This document shows, piece after piece, positions 1 through 5,422 of a DNA stretch of 9,016 nt (position 1 is the stretch's first letter; each line of letters begins with the position of its first letter). The notes beneath the pieces were generated by a model. The model did not search any database. It was given only the letters and a program-made list of their open reading frames with translations, and was not told the origin of the DNA. A program made the translations under genes and the position numbers. The stretch comes from Oscillospiraceae bacterium (lineage in GTDB: Bacteria > Bacillota_A > Clostridia > Oscillospirales > Oscillospiraceae). The stretch covers positions 1 through 9,016 of the forward strand of contig SVLG01000068.1 in assembly GCA_015068055.1 (NCBI GenBank), read 5' to 3'.

Positions 1-1340
1 CCGCAGCGCTGACCAACGAGGTCACCGCCTCTGCCAACTACACCTACGACCAGATCGCGGACGGTTCCACCGCCGGCATTTTCGAGGGCGAAACCATGTC
101 GCTGGAGGATCTGCTCTACTGCGCCATGCTCTCCTCGGCCAACGAAGCCTGCAATATTCTCGCCGAGCACATCGGCGGGGATATCCCCAGCTTCATCAAC
201 ATGATGAATGAGCGCGCCGCGGCGCTGGGCTGCAGCGGCACCCACTTTGCCAACACCCACGGTCTGCCCAACCCCGATCACTACACCACGGCCTGGGACC
301 TGACTCTCATCGCCCGCGAGGCCGTGGCTCACCCCCTCTTCCGGGAGATCTGCTCCACCCGCACCCGCACCCTGAACCCCACCAATATGTCCGCGGGCCG
401 CGCACTTTACAACACCAACTCCCTCATCAACACCAACGACCACTATCCCGGCGACTACCTCTATGAGGGCGCTGCCGGCATCAAGACCGGCTTCACCGCC
501 GACGCCGGCTACTGTCTCGCCTCTGTGGCCACCCGGGAGGGCGTCAGCAACATCCAGCTCCTCTCCATCGTGCTGCACTCCCCCGCCTACGACAATAACG
601 CCGACGGTGTTCTGGACAAGTACTGCAACTTCACCGACTCGGCCGTTCTCTTTGACTGGGGCTTCGACAACTGGGGCTACCGGGAGATCCTCAAGTCCAC
701 GGACATCATCACCGAGGTGCCCGTGAGCATGGGCGACGGCACCGACACCGTGGCCGTCCGGCCCAGCACCTCCATCGTCCGCCTCCTGCCCAACGACGAT
801 GACCTCTCCACCTACCAGAAGGTACCCACCATCTACGCCACCGCCGACGGCCAGAAGCTGGAGGCCCCCATCAGCGCCGGTCAGGTACTGGGTGAGATCG
901 CCATCATGAAGGACGGCAAGACCGTGGGCACGGCCTCTCTGGTGGCAAGCTCCGACGTCAACCTCTCCCGCGTCCGCTACATGCGCACCGAGATCGGCAA
1001 CACCCTGCGGCTGCCCATCGTCCAGTGGACCTTCTGGATCCTGCTGCTGCTGTTCCTCTTCTACATATTCGTGGTGGTTCGCTACCGGCAGCGCCGCCGT
1101 CAGCAGAAGCTTCGCGCCCGGCAGGCCCGGATCGCTCAGGCCATCGCCAACAGCGACGAGGACGTGCGCGAGTGGTACAACAGCCCCGCCAGCAGCGAGC
1201 CCGCCCGCATCCAGCCCAAGCGCCGCCAGCCTGCGGCCCGGCCGGCCCGGCCCGATCCCCACACCCCCTCCACCCCCGATGACGACAGCTTCCGGGATTA
1301 TTTCGAGGAGTTCTTCGGCGATCAGAACGGCAAAGAATAA
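1..1340 (+). CDS. dacF: D-alanyl-D-alanine carboxypeptidase (DacF/PBP5-like, peptidase family S11), 5' end missing
   Basis: The enzyme removes the terminal D-Ala from peptidoglycan pentapeptides outside the membrane. The reading frame is open from base 3, so the start codon and the SxxK nucleophile motif lie upstream of the window; the ATG at 96 is internal. Visible are the SxN motif (Ser-Ala-Asn, 135-143) and the KTG motif (483-491, in GIKTGFTADAGYC). A beta-rich region at about 680-1000 resembles the PBP5 C-terminal domain. A single transmembrane segment (about 1012-1074, WILLLLFLFYIF core) follows, then an Arg-rich stretch and a roughly 85-residue Pro/Arg/acidic tail ending in FRDYFEEFFGD. 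By the positive-inside rule the tail is cytoplasmic. Classical PBP5/DacF enzymes end in an amphipathic helix instead, so this end is unusual. Family assignment is sure; the choice of DacF within S11 is inferred. Confidence 0.9.
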   Translation, partial: AALTNEVTASANYTYDQIADGSTAGIFEGETMSLEDLLYCAMLSSANEACNILAEHIGGDIPSFINMMNERAAALGCSGTHFANTHGLPNPDHYTTAWDLTLIAREAVAHPLFREICSTRTRTLNPTNMSAGRALYNTNSLINTNDHYPGDYLYEGAAGIKTGFTADAGYCLASVATREGVSNIQLLSIVLHSPAYDNNADGVLDKYCNFTDSAVLFDWGFDNWGYREILKSTDIITEVPVSMGDGTDTVAVRPSTSIVRLLPNDDDLSTYQKVPTIYATADGQKLEAPISAGQVLGEIAIMKDGKTVGTASLVASSDVNLSRVRYMRTEIGNTLRLPIVQWTFWILLLLFLFYIFVVVRYRQRRRQQKLRARQARIAQAIANSDEDVREWYNSPASSEPARIQPKRRQPAARPARPDPHTPSTPDDDSFRDYFEEFFGDQNGKE

Positions 1341-1349
1341 ATGAAACCG

Positions 1350-1376
1350 CGGCCCCGATTTTTCGGGGCCGTTTTT
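1350..1376 (+). terminator. Rho-independent terminator after the dacF-like gene
   Basis: A perfect 8-bp GC-rich stem (CGGCCCCG at 1350-1357, CGGGGCCG at 1364-1371) encloses an ATTTTT loop and is followed by five T. It starts 9 bases after the carboxypeptidase stop. The ribosome binding site of the next gene begins at 1377, directly after the T-run, so the hairpin also lies in the leader of any transcript that reads through into the permease gene. Confidence 0.9.
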
Positions 1377-1383
1377 AAAGGAG
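1377..1383 (+). promoter_or_regulatory. Ribosome binding site of the permease gene
   Basis: AAAGGAG lies 9 bases before the ATG at 1393. It abuts the T-run of the terminator hairpin, so there is no space for a separate promoter between the two genes. Transcription of the permease must begin inside the dacF-like gene or depend on terminator read-through. Confidence 0.8.
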
Positions 1384-1392
1384 AAAGAAAAA

Positions 1393-2547
1393 ATGGGTAA
1401 AAAAACCATCAGCACCTGGCAGGGTGCCTGTATCGTCACCGGCTACGGCGTCGGCGGCACGGTCATGACATTGCCCGGGCTTGCCAAAGACATCGGCTTT
1501 TTCTGGGCCATGGTCATTCTGGCCGCCGGCTATGCTCTGAGTCTGCTCATCGCCCTGTATCTGGCAGATGCCACTCTCAAGGCCCGTATCAAAACCGGAG
1601 AGAACATGCAGGCCCTGAAGCTCTTTGAGACCTTCCTTTTCCGGGGCCGCTTCAAAACGCCTCTGACCCTGACCTATTTCGTGTTTCTGGCCCTGATCGC
1701 CGTGTCCAATCTGGCGGCCTATGTGGCCGGCGGCGGCCAGCTCTTTGCAGCGCTGCTGCCCATCGACTCCTTTGCCGTCAACTGCATCATCTTCTACTTT
1801 TTCGCCGCCGTGGTGGTGATGCTGGGCCTCAAGGGCGTGGCCATGAGCGAACAGCTGATGGTCTTTCTCATGCTGGGCATCATGGGCCTCCTCAGCGCCC
1901 TGTCCATCGGCCGCTGCGTCAACCCCCTGCCCATGGCCGTTACCGGCGGCGGCGCAGCCCTGCTCCGTTACTTCGGCTACATCATGCTGGCGCTGGCAGC
2001 CTTCTTCGCCGTGCCGCAGGTGGTGGAAGGCCTGGACGGCGACGTAAAGGAGATTAAAAAGGCCCTCTGCCTCGGCTTTGGTCTCAACAGCCTCATGATC
2101 GTTGTCATCAGCTTCTTCACCCTCTGCGTGGCCCCCGGCGAACTCAGCGAGATGGCCATCGTCGACTGGACGGCCGGCCTGCCTGCCTGGACGGCACTCA
2201 TCGGCGTGGTGTTTATCATCGTGGCGCTGCTGACTTCCTTCTGGTCCATCTCCTTCGGCTTTGCCCAGATCGTGCAGCAGCAGTTTAAGCTTCCCTACAT
2301 GATCTGCTGGGCCATCGCTACGCTGCCCTCCCTGCTCTTTACGCTCTTTACCTCCTCCACCTTCCGGGATATGCTGGGTCTGGCCGGCGGCCTCATCGGC
2401 ATTCTCAACTCCCTGATGTTCATCCCCATGTACCTCAACTCCAGAAAGGATATCCCCGAGACCATCATGGGTCCCTTCGAGGCGCTGCCCTGGGTCATCT
2501 TCATTACCTTTATCAACCTTCTCTACGCCATTGGCTGCATTATCTGA
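1393..2547 (+). CDS. Amino-acid permease-like membrane transporter (APC superfamily)
   Basis: A 384-residue, very hydrophobic protein with about 11 predicted transmembrane segments (roughly residues 11-32, 38-60, 90-118, 127-146, 154-173, 192-213, 225-247, 267-293, 300-322, 330-350 and 366-384). The first segment carries a Gly-rich unwound-helix motif (VTGYGVGGTVMTLPGLAKDIG), typical of the aromatic/hydroxy amino-acid permease branches of the APC superfamily. Such proteins import amino acids by cation symport; the substrate cannot be read from the sequence. It starts with a good ribosome binding site 53 bases after the carboxypeptidase stop and ends at its own strong terminator. A divergent transporter for another small solute remains possible. 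Confidence 0.75.
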   Translation: MGKKTISTWQGACIVTGYGVGGTVMTLPGLAKDIGFFWAMVILAAGYALSLLIALYLADATLKARIKTGENMQALKLFETFLFRGRFKTPLTLTYFVFLALIAVSNLAAYVAGGGQLFAALLPIDSFAVNCIIFYFFAAVVVMLGLKGVAMSEQLMVFLMLGIMGLLSALSIGRCVNPLPMAVTGGGAALLRYFGYIMLALAAFFAVPQVVEGLDGDVKEIKKALCLGFGLNSLMIVVISFFTLCVAPGELSEMAIVDWTAGLPAWTALIGVVFIIVALLTSFWSISFGFAQIVQQQFKLPYMICWAIATLPSLLFTLFTSSTFRDMLGLAGGLIGILNSLMFIPMYLNSRKDIPETIMGPFEALPWVIFITFINLLYAIGCII

Positions 2548-2565
2548 GCGACCCGGACAAGATAC

Positions 2566-2594
2566 ACGGCTCTGTCTTCGGACAGAGCCGTTTT
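2566..2594 (+). terminator. Rho-independent terminator after the permease gene
   Basis: A perfect 10-bp stem (CGGCTCTGTC at 2567-2576, GACAGAGCCG at 2581-2590) closes a UUCG tetraloop and is followed by TTTTA. It lies 19 bases after the permease stop and insulates the spo0A control region from upstream transcription. Confidence 0.93.
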
Positions 2595-2628
2595 ACGTCG
2601 CCTTCGATACCAAAAGGCACGAAAAAGC

Positions 2629-2655
2629 TTTGTCGTTCTTTGTCGAAGTTTGTCG
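2629..2655 (+). promoter_or_regulatory. Three tandem 0A-box-like repeats upstream of spo0A
   Basis: TTTGTCG occurs at 2629-2635, 2639-2645 and 2649-2655, in one orientation and exactly 10 bp apart. The middle copy contains TTGTCGAA (2640-2647), a full match to the Spo0A recognition sequence TGTCGAA; the flanking copies end in TT and AT. Head-to-tail 0A boxes 10 bp apart are known from the B. subtilis abrB promoter, where a Spo0A dimer binds one face of the helix. The sites lie about 80-105 bases before the predicted spo0A transcription start, so autoregulation is the natural reading. Repeats and spacing are seen directly; binding is inferred. Confidence 0.75.
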
Positions 2656-2678
2656 ATTTATGTAAACAAAAAAACCAG

Positions 2679-2696
2679 AAAAAACAACTGTTTTTT
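2679..2696. repeat. Short A/T-rich inverted repeat before the spo0A promoter
   Basis: AAAAAAC (2679-2685) and GTTTTTT (2690-2696) form a perfect 7-bp inverted repeat around a 4-base centre. It sits between the 0A-like boxes and the candidate -35 element. It could be an operator or simply part of an AT-rich curved region; it is not followed by a T-run on the plus strand. Confidence 0.4.
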
Positions 2697-2697
2697 G

Positions 2698-2726
2698 TTG
2701 CATCCCATCCGAAGTCGTGTTAAATT
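2698..2726 (+). promoter_or_regulatory. Candidate sigma-A promoter of spo0A
   Basis: TTGCAT (2698-2703) and TAAATT (2721-2726) are separated by 17 bases, putting the start near 2733 and leaving a leader of about 70 bases. This is the best vegetative-type promoter in the gap. I did not see a convincing sigma-H promoter (AGGANNT with GAAT), which many spo0A genes carry in addition. Adjacent hexamers such as TATAAG could serve instead. Confidence 0.5.
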
Positions 2727-2801
2727 ATAAGCAAATAAACGGCTTTCAGCGTAAAGAGAGATCAGCGTGCCGTTAGAGTTCATAATTATGGAGGATAGGT
2801 T

Positions 2802-3593
2802 ATGGAAACCAAGACCCGCGTGCTGATCGCAGACCCCAACGAGGATTTTCGGCTCATGATGTCGGAAATCCTTTCGGCGGAGGAGGACATGGAGGTGGCC
2901 GGTTGTGCCGCCGACGGGCTGGAGGCTCTGGCTCTGGTAAAGGAACTGAATGTGGATGTGTTGTTGCTGGAGCTGGTGCTGCCAAAGCTGGACGGACTTG
3001 GTGTTCTCCGTAAGATCTGCGATATGCCCCGCTCACCCACCGTGCTGGTACTCAGTGGGTTTGTAAATGCCAATGTTATCAGCGAGGCCGCCGAACTGGG
3101 TGCCTCCTACTTTTTCTCCAAGCCCTGTGACACCCCGGAGCTTCTGCAGCGGCTGCGTCAGTGCGGCCAGAACCGGCGGAACGCCCCGAGACTGGTGAGC
3201 CGCAGCGCTGCGCTCCCCGCCGCAAAACCGGAGCCATCTCTGGAGTCCGTAGTCACGGAGCTGATCCACGAAATCGGCGTCCCCGCCCACATCAAGGGCT
3301 ATCAGTATCTCCGGGAAGCCATTATACTTACCATTCACGACATGGACGTTATCAACGCCGTCACCAAGGTGCTGTATCCTGCCGTAGCCAAGAAGTTTTC
3401 CACCACGCCCAGCCGGGTGGAACGCGCCATCCGCCATGCCATTGAAGTCGCCTGGGACCGGGGCGACGTGGAGACTCTCCAGCGCTTTTTCGGCTACACC
3501 GTAAGCGGTATCAAGGGCAAGCCCACCAATAGCGAATTCATCGCCATGATCGCAGACTACCTTTCCCTCCGCCGCAATCAGGGAATTATGTGA
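2802..3593 (+). CDS. spo0A: Spo0A, stage 0 sporulation response regulator with Glu at the phosphoacceptor site
   Basis: Spo0A is the master transcription factor for entry into sporulation. In known species it is phosphorylated on a receiver aspartate, dimerises and binds 0A boxes. The protein has 263 residues: receiver about 4-122, linker about 123-146, effector domain 147-263. The effector is near-identical to characterised Spo0A, with the [12 protein letters not shown] block at 156-167, the recognition-helix region [15 protein letters not shown] at 204-218 and [10 protein letters not shown] near the end. The receiver is abnormal: Asp11 is kept, the second acidic residue is Pro12, the phosphoacceptor is Glu57 ([12 protein letters not shown]), Ser85 replaces the usual Thr, and Lys107 is kept. 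A GGAGGA site (2790-2795) sits 6 bases before the ATG. The gene is a single unit between terminators and lacks an adjacent spoIVB, its usual upstream neighbour. Identity is certain; the effect of the substitutions is inference. Confidence 0.97.
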   Translation: METKTRVLIADPNEDFRLMMSEILSAEEDMEVAGCAADGLEALALVKELNVDVLLLELVLPKLDGLGVLRKICDMPRSPTVLVLSGFVNANVISEAAELGASYFFSKPCDTPELLQRLRQCGQNRRNAPRLVSRSAALPAAKPEPSLESVVTELIHEIGVPAHIKGYQYLREAIILTIHDMDVINAVTKVLYPAVAKKFSTTPSRVERAIRHAIEVAWDRGDVETLQRFFGYTVSGIKGKPTNSEFIAMIADYLSLRRNQGIM

Positions 3594-3610
3594 GATACCG
3601 GCGACAAAAC

Positions 3611-3642
3611 AAAAAGAGGACGCAAGTTGCGTCCTCTTTTTT
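3611..3642. terminator. Bidirectional terminator between spo0A and the minus-strand unit
   Basis: The stem GAGGACGC (3616-3623) / GCGTCCTC (3629-3636) around AAGTT has an A-run on its left and a T-run on its right, so it can end transcription from either direction. It begins 18 bases after the spo0A stop. The TAA of the convergent minus-strand gene (3641-3643) overlaps its T-run. Confidence 0.92.
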
Positions 3643-4486
3643 ATTCGTCAAACAAAAAATCTTCTTCGTCCCGGTCTTTTCGGTTCCGTCTCCGCCGGGG
3701 CGAAGGGGGCGGCGGAAGGATGACCCGGACATCAAAGAGCGTTTTCACACCCCAGGCAAAGAACAGGATCACCAGAAGCGGAATAAGACAGGTCGTCACG
3801 ACCAGAACCGCAACCGCCTCAATAAAGCGGTTCAGCACATTCTTGAACTGCTCTATAACGGCGGCCACCGATCCGGAGACATCATCCAGCAGGGATTTTG
3901 CCTCGTCGATTACGGTGCTATCCTCCCCGTTGCTGCCGGACATTTCTTCAAAAAGATTGTCGCTGACAGCCGTGGCGGACTCAATGGTTGTTTCAATCGA
4001 CCGGGAATAAACGGTGTTGATGTGATCCGAAACCCAAACGCTGCTGGGTATGACGAGAAGCAGGGCCGCACCAAAGACCACCAGCTTTGTTCCAAGGCTT
4101 TTCAGAACACTTTGGGGGAAAAAGCAATGGATTAAAAGCGCAGCACAGCCAACGGGGAACAAAATGTAACAGGCCGCAGCCCCCAAAATCGTGAGAAGAT
4201 ATTTTTCAAGGTAGACCACCGCAAGGATTACCGCGAACCAGGTCGTAAGCTCCGAAATCTCCTCCGCCAAAGGCGTACAGATATCGTCCGGTATGGCGGA
4301 AATCGCCGCCGACGCCGCGGCAGAAGCCGCTGTCAGGCCCAGAATGGTACTGCGGTTTTGATCCAGAACTTCAATGGTGTGGGAATATGTGGCGGGGTCT
4401 GTCAGTTTGCTTCCCACCACGGTGCAGGAAAGGATGATAGTAAGAGCAAGGATGCAAATGAGCGCAATTCGCAGGTGTTTGATCAT
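3641..4486 (-). CDS. Multi-pass membrane protein of unknown function with Pro/Arg/acidic C-terminal tail
   Basis: I do not recognise this 281-residue protein. It has an N-terminal hydrophobic segment (about 5-25; the ILSC at 18-21 is a poor lipobox), a hydrophobic pair around 82-122, another segment at 133-150 and a last one at 223-246. A hydrophilic region of about 70 residues (151-222), rich in Ser, Glu and Asp and probably helical, separates the last two. The tail has four Pro (258-261), four Arg (264-267) and an acidic-aromatic end, DEEDFLFDE. An ATG at 4499-4501 lies in frame and overlaps the upstream stop, but GGAGG stands 8 bases before the ATG at 4484-4486 and nothing comparable precedes the earlier one, so I take 4486 as the start. 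It follows the DUF4230-like gene closely and is surely cotranscribed with it. Confidence 0.8.
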   Translation of the reverse strand: MIKHLRIALICILALTIILSCTVVGSKLTDPATYSHTIEVLDQNRSTILGLTAASAAASAAISAIPDDICTPLAEEISELTTWFAVILAVVYLEKYLLTILGAAACYILFPVGCAALLIHCFFPQSVLKSLGTKLVVFGAALLLVIPSSVWVSDHINTVYSRSIETTIESATAVSDNLFEEMSGSNGEDSTVIDEAKSLLDDVSGSVAAVIEQFKNVLNRFIEAVAVLVVTTCLIPLLVILFFAWGVKTLFDVRVILPPPPSPRRRRNRKDRDEEDFLFDE

Positions 4487-4500
4487 GTGCTTTTCCTCCA
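4487..4500 (-). promoter_or_regulatory. Ribosome binding site deciding the start of the 281-residue membrane protein
   Basis: On the minus strand the sequence reads TGGAGGAAAAGCAC directly before the ATG at 4486-4484. GGAGG with an 8-base spacer is a strong Shine-Dalgarno sequence and supports this start over the in-frame ATG 15 bases upstream. Confidence 0.8.
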
Positions 4501-5250
4501 TTACTGTACGACTACCACGGTGAATTCCGGGTCGATGGAATGGACGGTAGCAGAAAGCAGGTCCTTCACAACCCTTTTGGCATCCTCATTGGCGGCAGCC
4601 ATGACATTTTCATCGATCAGCTTGGCCTTCATTTTATCACTGACCTGCATCATCAGCTGCGCGCTGTCCTCGGCGGTCATTTTAATATCGCCCGGCGCGG
4701 CCCAGCCTTTTTTCACATCCCGGAACTTGATTTGATCCGCGGGAATATGGATGGGAGCCAGCTCTGCGTAGGGAATGCGCACCGTTAAGGTTTTCAGTTC
4801 GTTATGGACGACAAAATCCTCGTCGGAAAGCAGACTCAGATCAACGGTATACTGGGCTTCGCCTGTGTACTGGACATCCTGATAGGCGGAAGTCCAGGCC
4901 CAGCCACCCAGACCCTCACTGGCGATGGAAATCGTCTCCGACAAACGGGCCGTATGTACGATCAGGCGGGACTCTTTCCCGTGGGTAAGGAGGATAGGTT
5001 CCCGGAACTCCGCCGCCGTACGGCGGACACCTCTGGAAGACAGGACGATCCGGTTATCTTCCATTTCCTGTCCGATTTGGTCGGCCACCCGGTCAACATA
5101 TTCGCTTTCTTCTTTGGGGCGGCCGCGAAGGACGAAAATACTGACAAGTATCACCATAAACAAGACGGAAAGGGTAAGCAGCTTCTTGGCAGCAGAACCT
5201 TTTTGAACGGGGGATTTTACAGCAGGTCTTTCGATAACGTTTGTTGGCAT
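4501..5250 (-). CDS. Membrane-anchored DUF4230-like protein
   Basis: A 249-residue protein with a short basic cytoplasmic N-terminus, one transmembrane anchor (about 24-41, LLTLSVLFMVILVSIFVL) and a roughly 200-residue extracytoplasmic domain. That domain resembles DUF4230: a beta-rich stretch with the pattern TLTVRIPYAELAPIHIPADQ, a short KKGW segment, then a long C-terminal helical region (MKAKLIDENVMAAANEDAKR) ending in a strand. No enzymatic motif is visible and the family has no settled function. The minus-strand AGGAG (5256-5260) lies 5 bases before the ATG, and an extended -10 promoter lies just upstream. It is the first gene of a two-gene unit; the next gene also encodes a membrane protein, so the two may form an envelope complex. 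The family call is from memory of its pattern and is moderate. Confidence 0.75.
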   Translation of the reverse strand: MPTNVIERPAVKSPVQKGSAAKKLLTLSVLFMVILVSIFVLRGRPKEESEYVDRVADQIGQEMEDNRIVLSSRGVRRTAAEFREPILLTHGKESRLIVHTARLSETISIASEGLGGWAWTSAYQDVQYTGEAQYTVDLSLLSDEDFVVHNELKTLTVRIPYAELAPIHIPADQIKFRDVKKGWAAPGDIKMTAEDSAQLMMQVSDKMKAKLIDENVMAAANEDAKRVVKDLLSATVHSIDPEFTVVVVQ

Positions 5251-5284
5251 GGTATCTCCTCTTTCTGTCTATCTTTCCAGCGTC

Positions 5285-5313
5285 ATTATACCATATCCGT
5301 TGCAAAAACGGAA
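5285..5313 (-). promoter_or_regulatory. Promoter of the minus-strand two-gene unit
   Basis: On the minus strand TATAAT (5290-5285) is a consensus -10 element preceded by TGG (5293-5291), giving an extended -10. At 17 bases the -35 position is TTCCGT (5313-5308), a weak match that an extended -10 can tolerate. The predicted start near 5278 gives a leader of about 28 bases. A small inverted repeat, CCGTT-GCAAA-AACGG (5297-5311), overlaps the spacer and -35. Confidence 0.7.
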
Positions 5314-5366
5314 TTGAAATAATCTTCTACAAGCAAAGCGCAGGCGGGTGAGAAAGCAAGGGCATA

Positions 5367-5395
5367 TTGTTTTCTCCCGTCCCCTGTGGTACCAT
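5367..5395 (+). promoter_or_regulatory. Candidate promoter of the acyltransferase gene
   Basis: TTGTTT (5367-5372) and TACCAT (5390-5395) are 17 bases apart, and TGG (5387-5389) makes the -10 an extended one. The -10 matches consensus at only four of six positions. It is divergent from the minus-strand promoter within the same 172-base gap (5251-5422), which otherwise holds only the two ribosome binding sites and the small inverted repeat. Confidence 0.4.
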
Positions 5396-5422
5396 GGATA
5401 AAAAAGCTCCGGGGAGGCAGCT

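Noticed and set aside
96..98. ATG at 96 as the start of the carboxypeptidase
   Set aside because: The frame is open to the window edge, the preceding residues fit the family, and the SxxK motif must lie upstream; this Met is internal.
2629..2655. Tandem TTTGTCG repeats as a CRISPR or minisatellite
   Set aside because: Units are only 7 bases with 3-base spacers and three copies, and match the 0A box; a regulatory array fits far better.
3590..4135. Plus-strand open frame of 181 codons after spo0A
   Set aside because: It runs through the bidirectional terminator and antisense to the membrane-protein gene, has no start signal of its own, and encodes a low-quality basic sequence.
4499..4501. ATG at 4501 (minus strand) as the start of the membrane protein
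   Set aside because: It lacks a ribosome binding site, whereas the ATG at 4486 has GGAGG at 8 bases. Translational restart at the overlapping stop remains a lesser possibility.
5297..5311. Small inverted repeat CCGTT-GCAAA-AACGG as a terminator
   Set aside because: The stem is only 5 bp with no T-run, inside the promoter of the minus-strand unit; at most an operator, too short to call.
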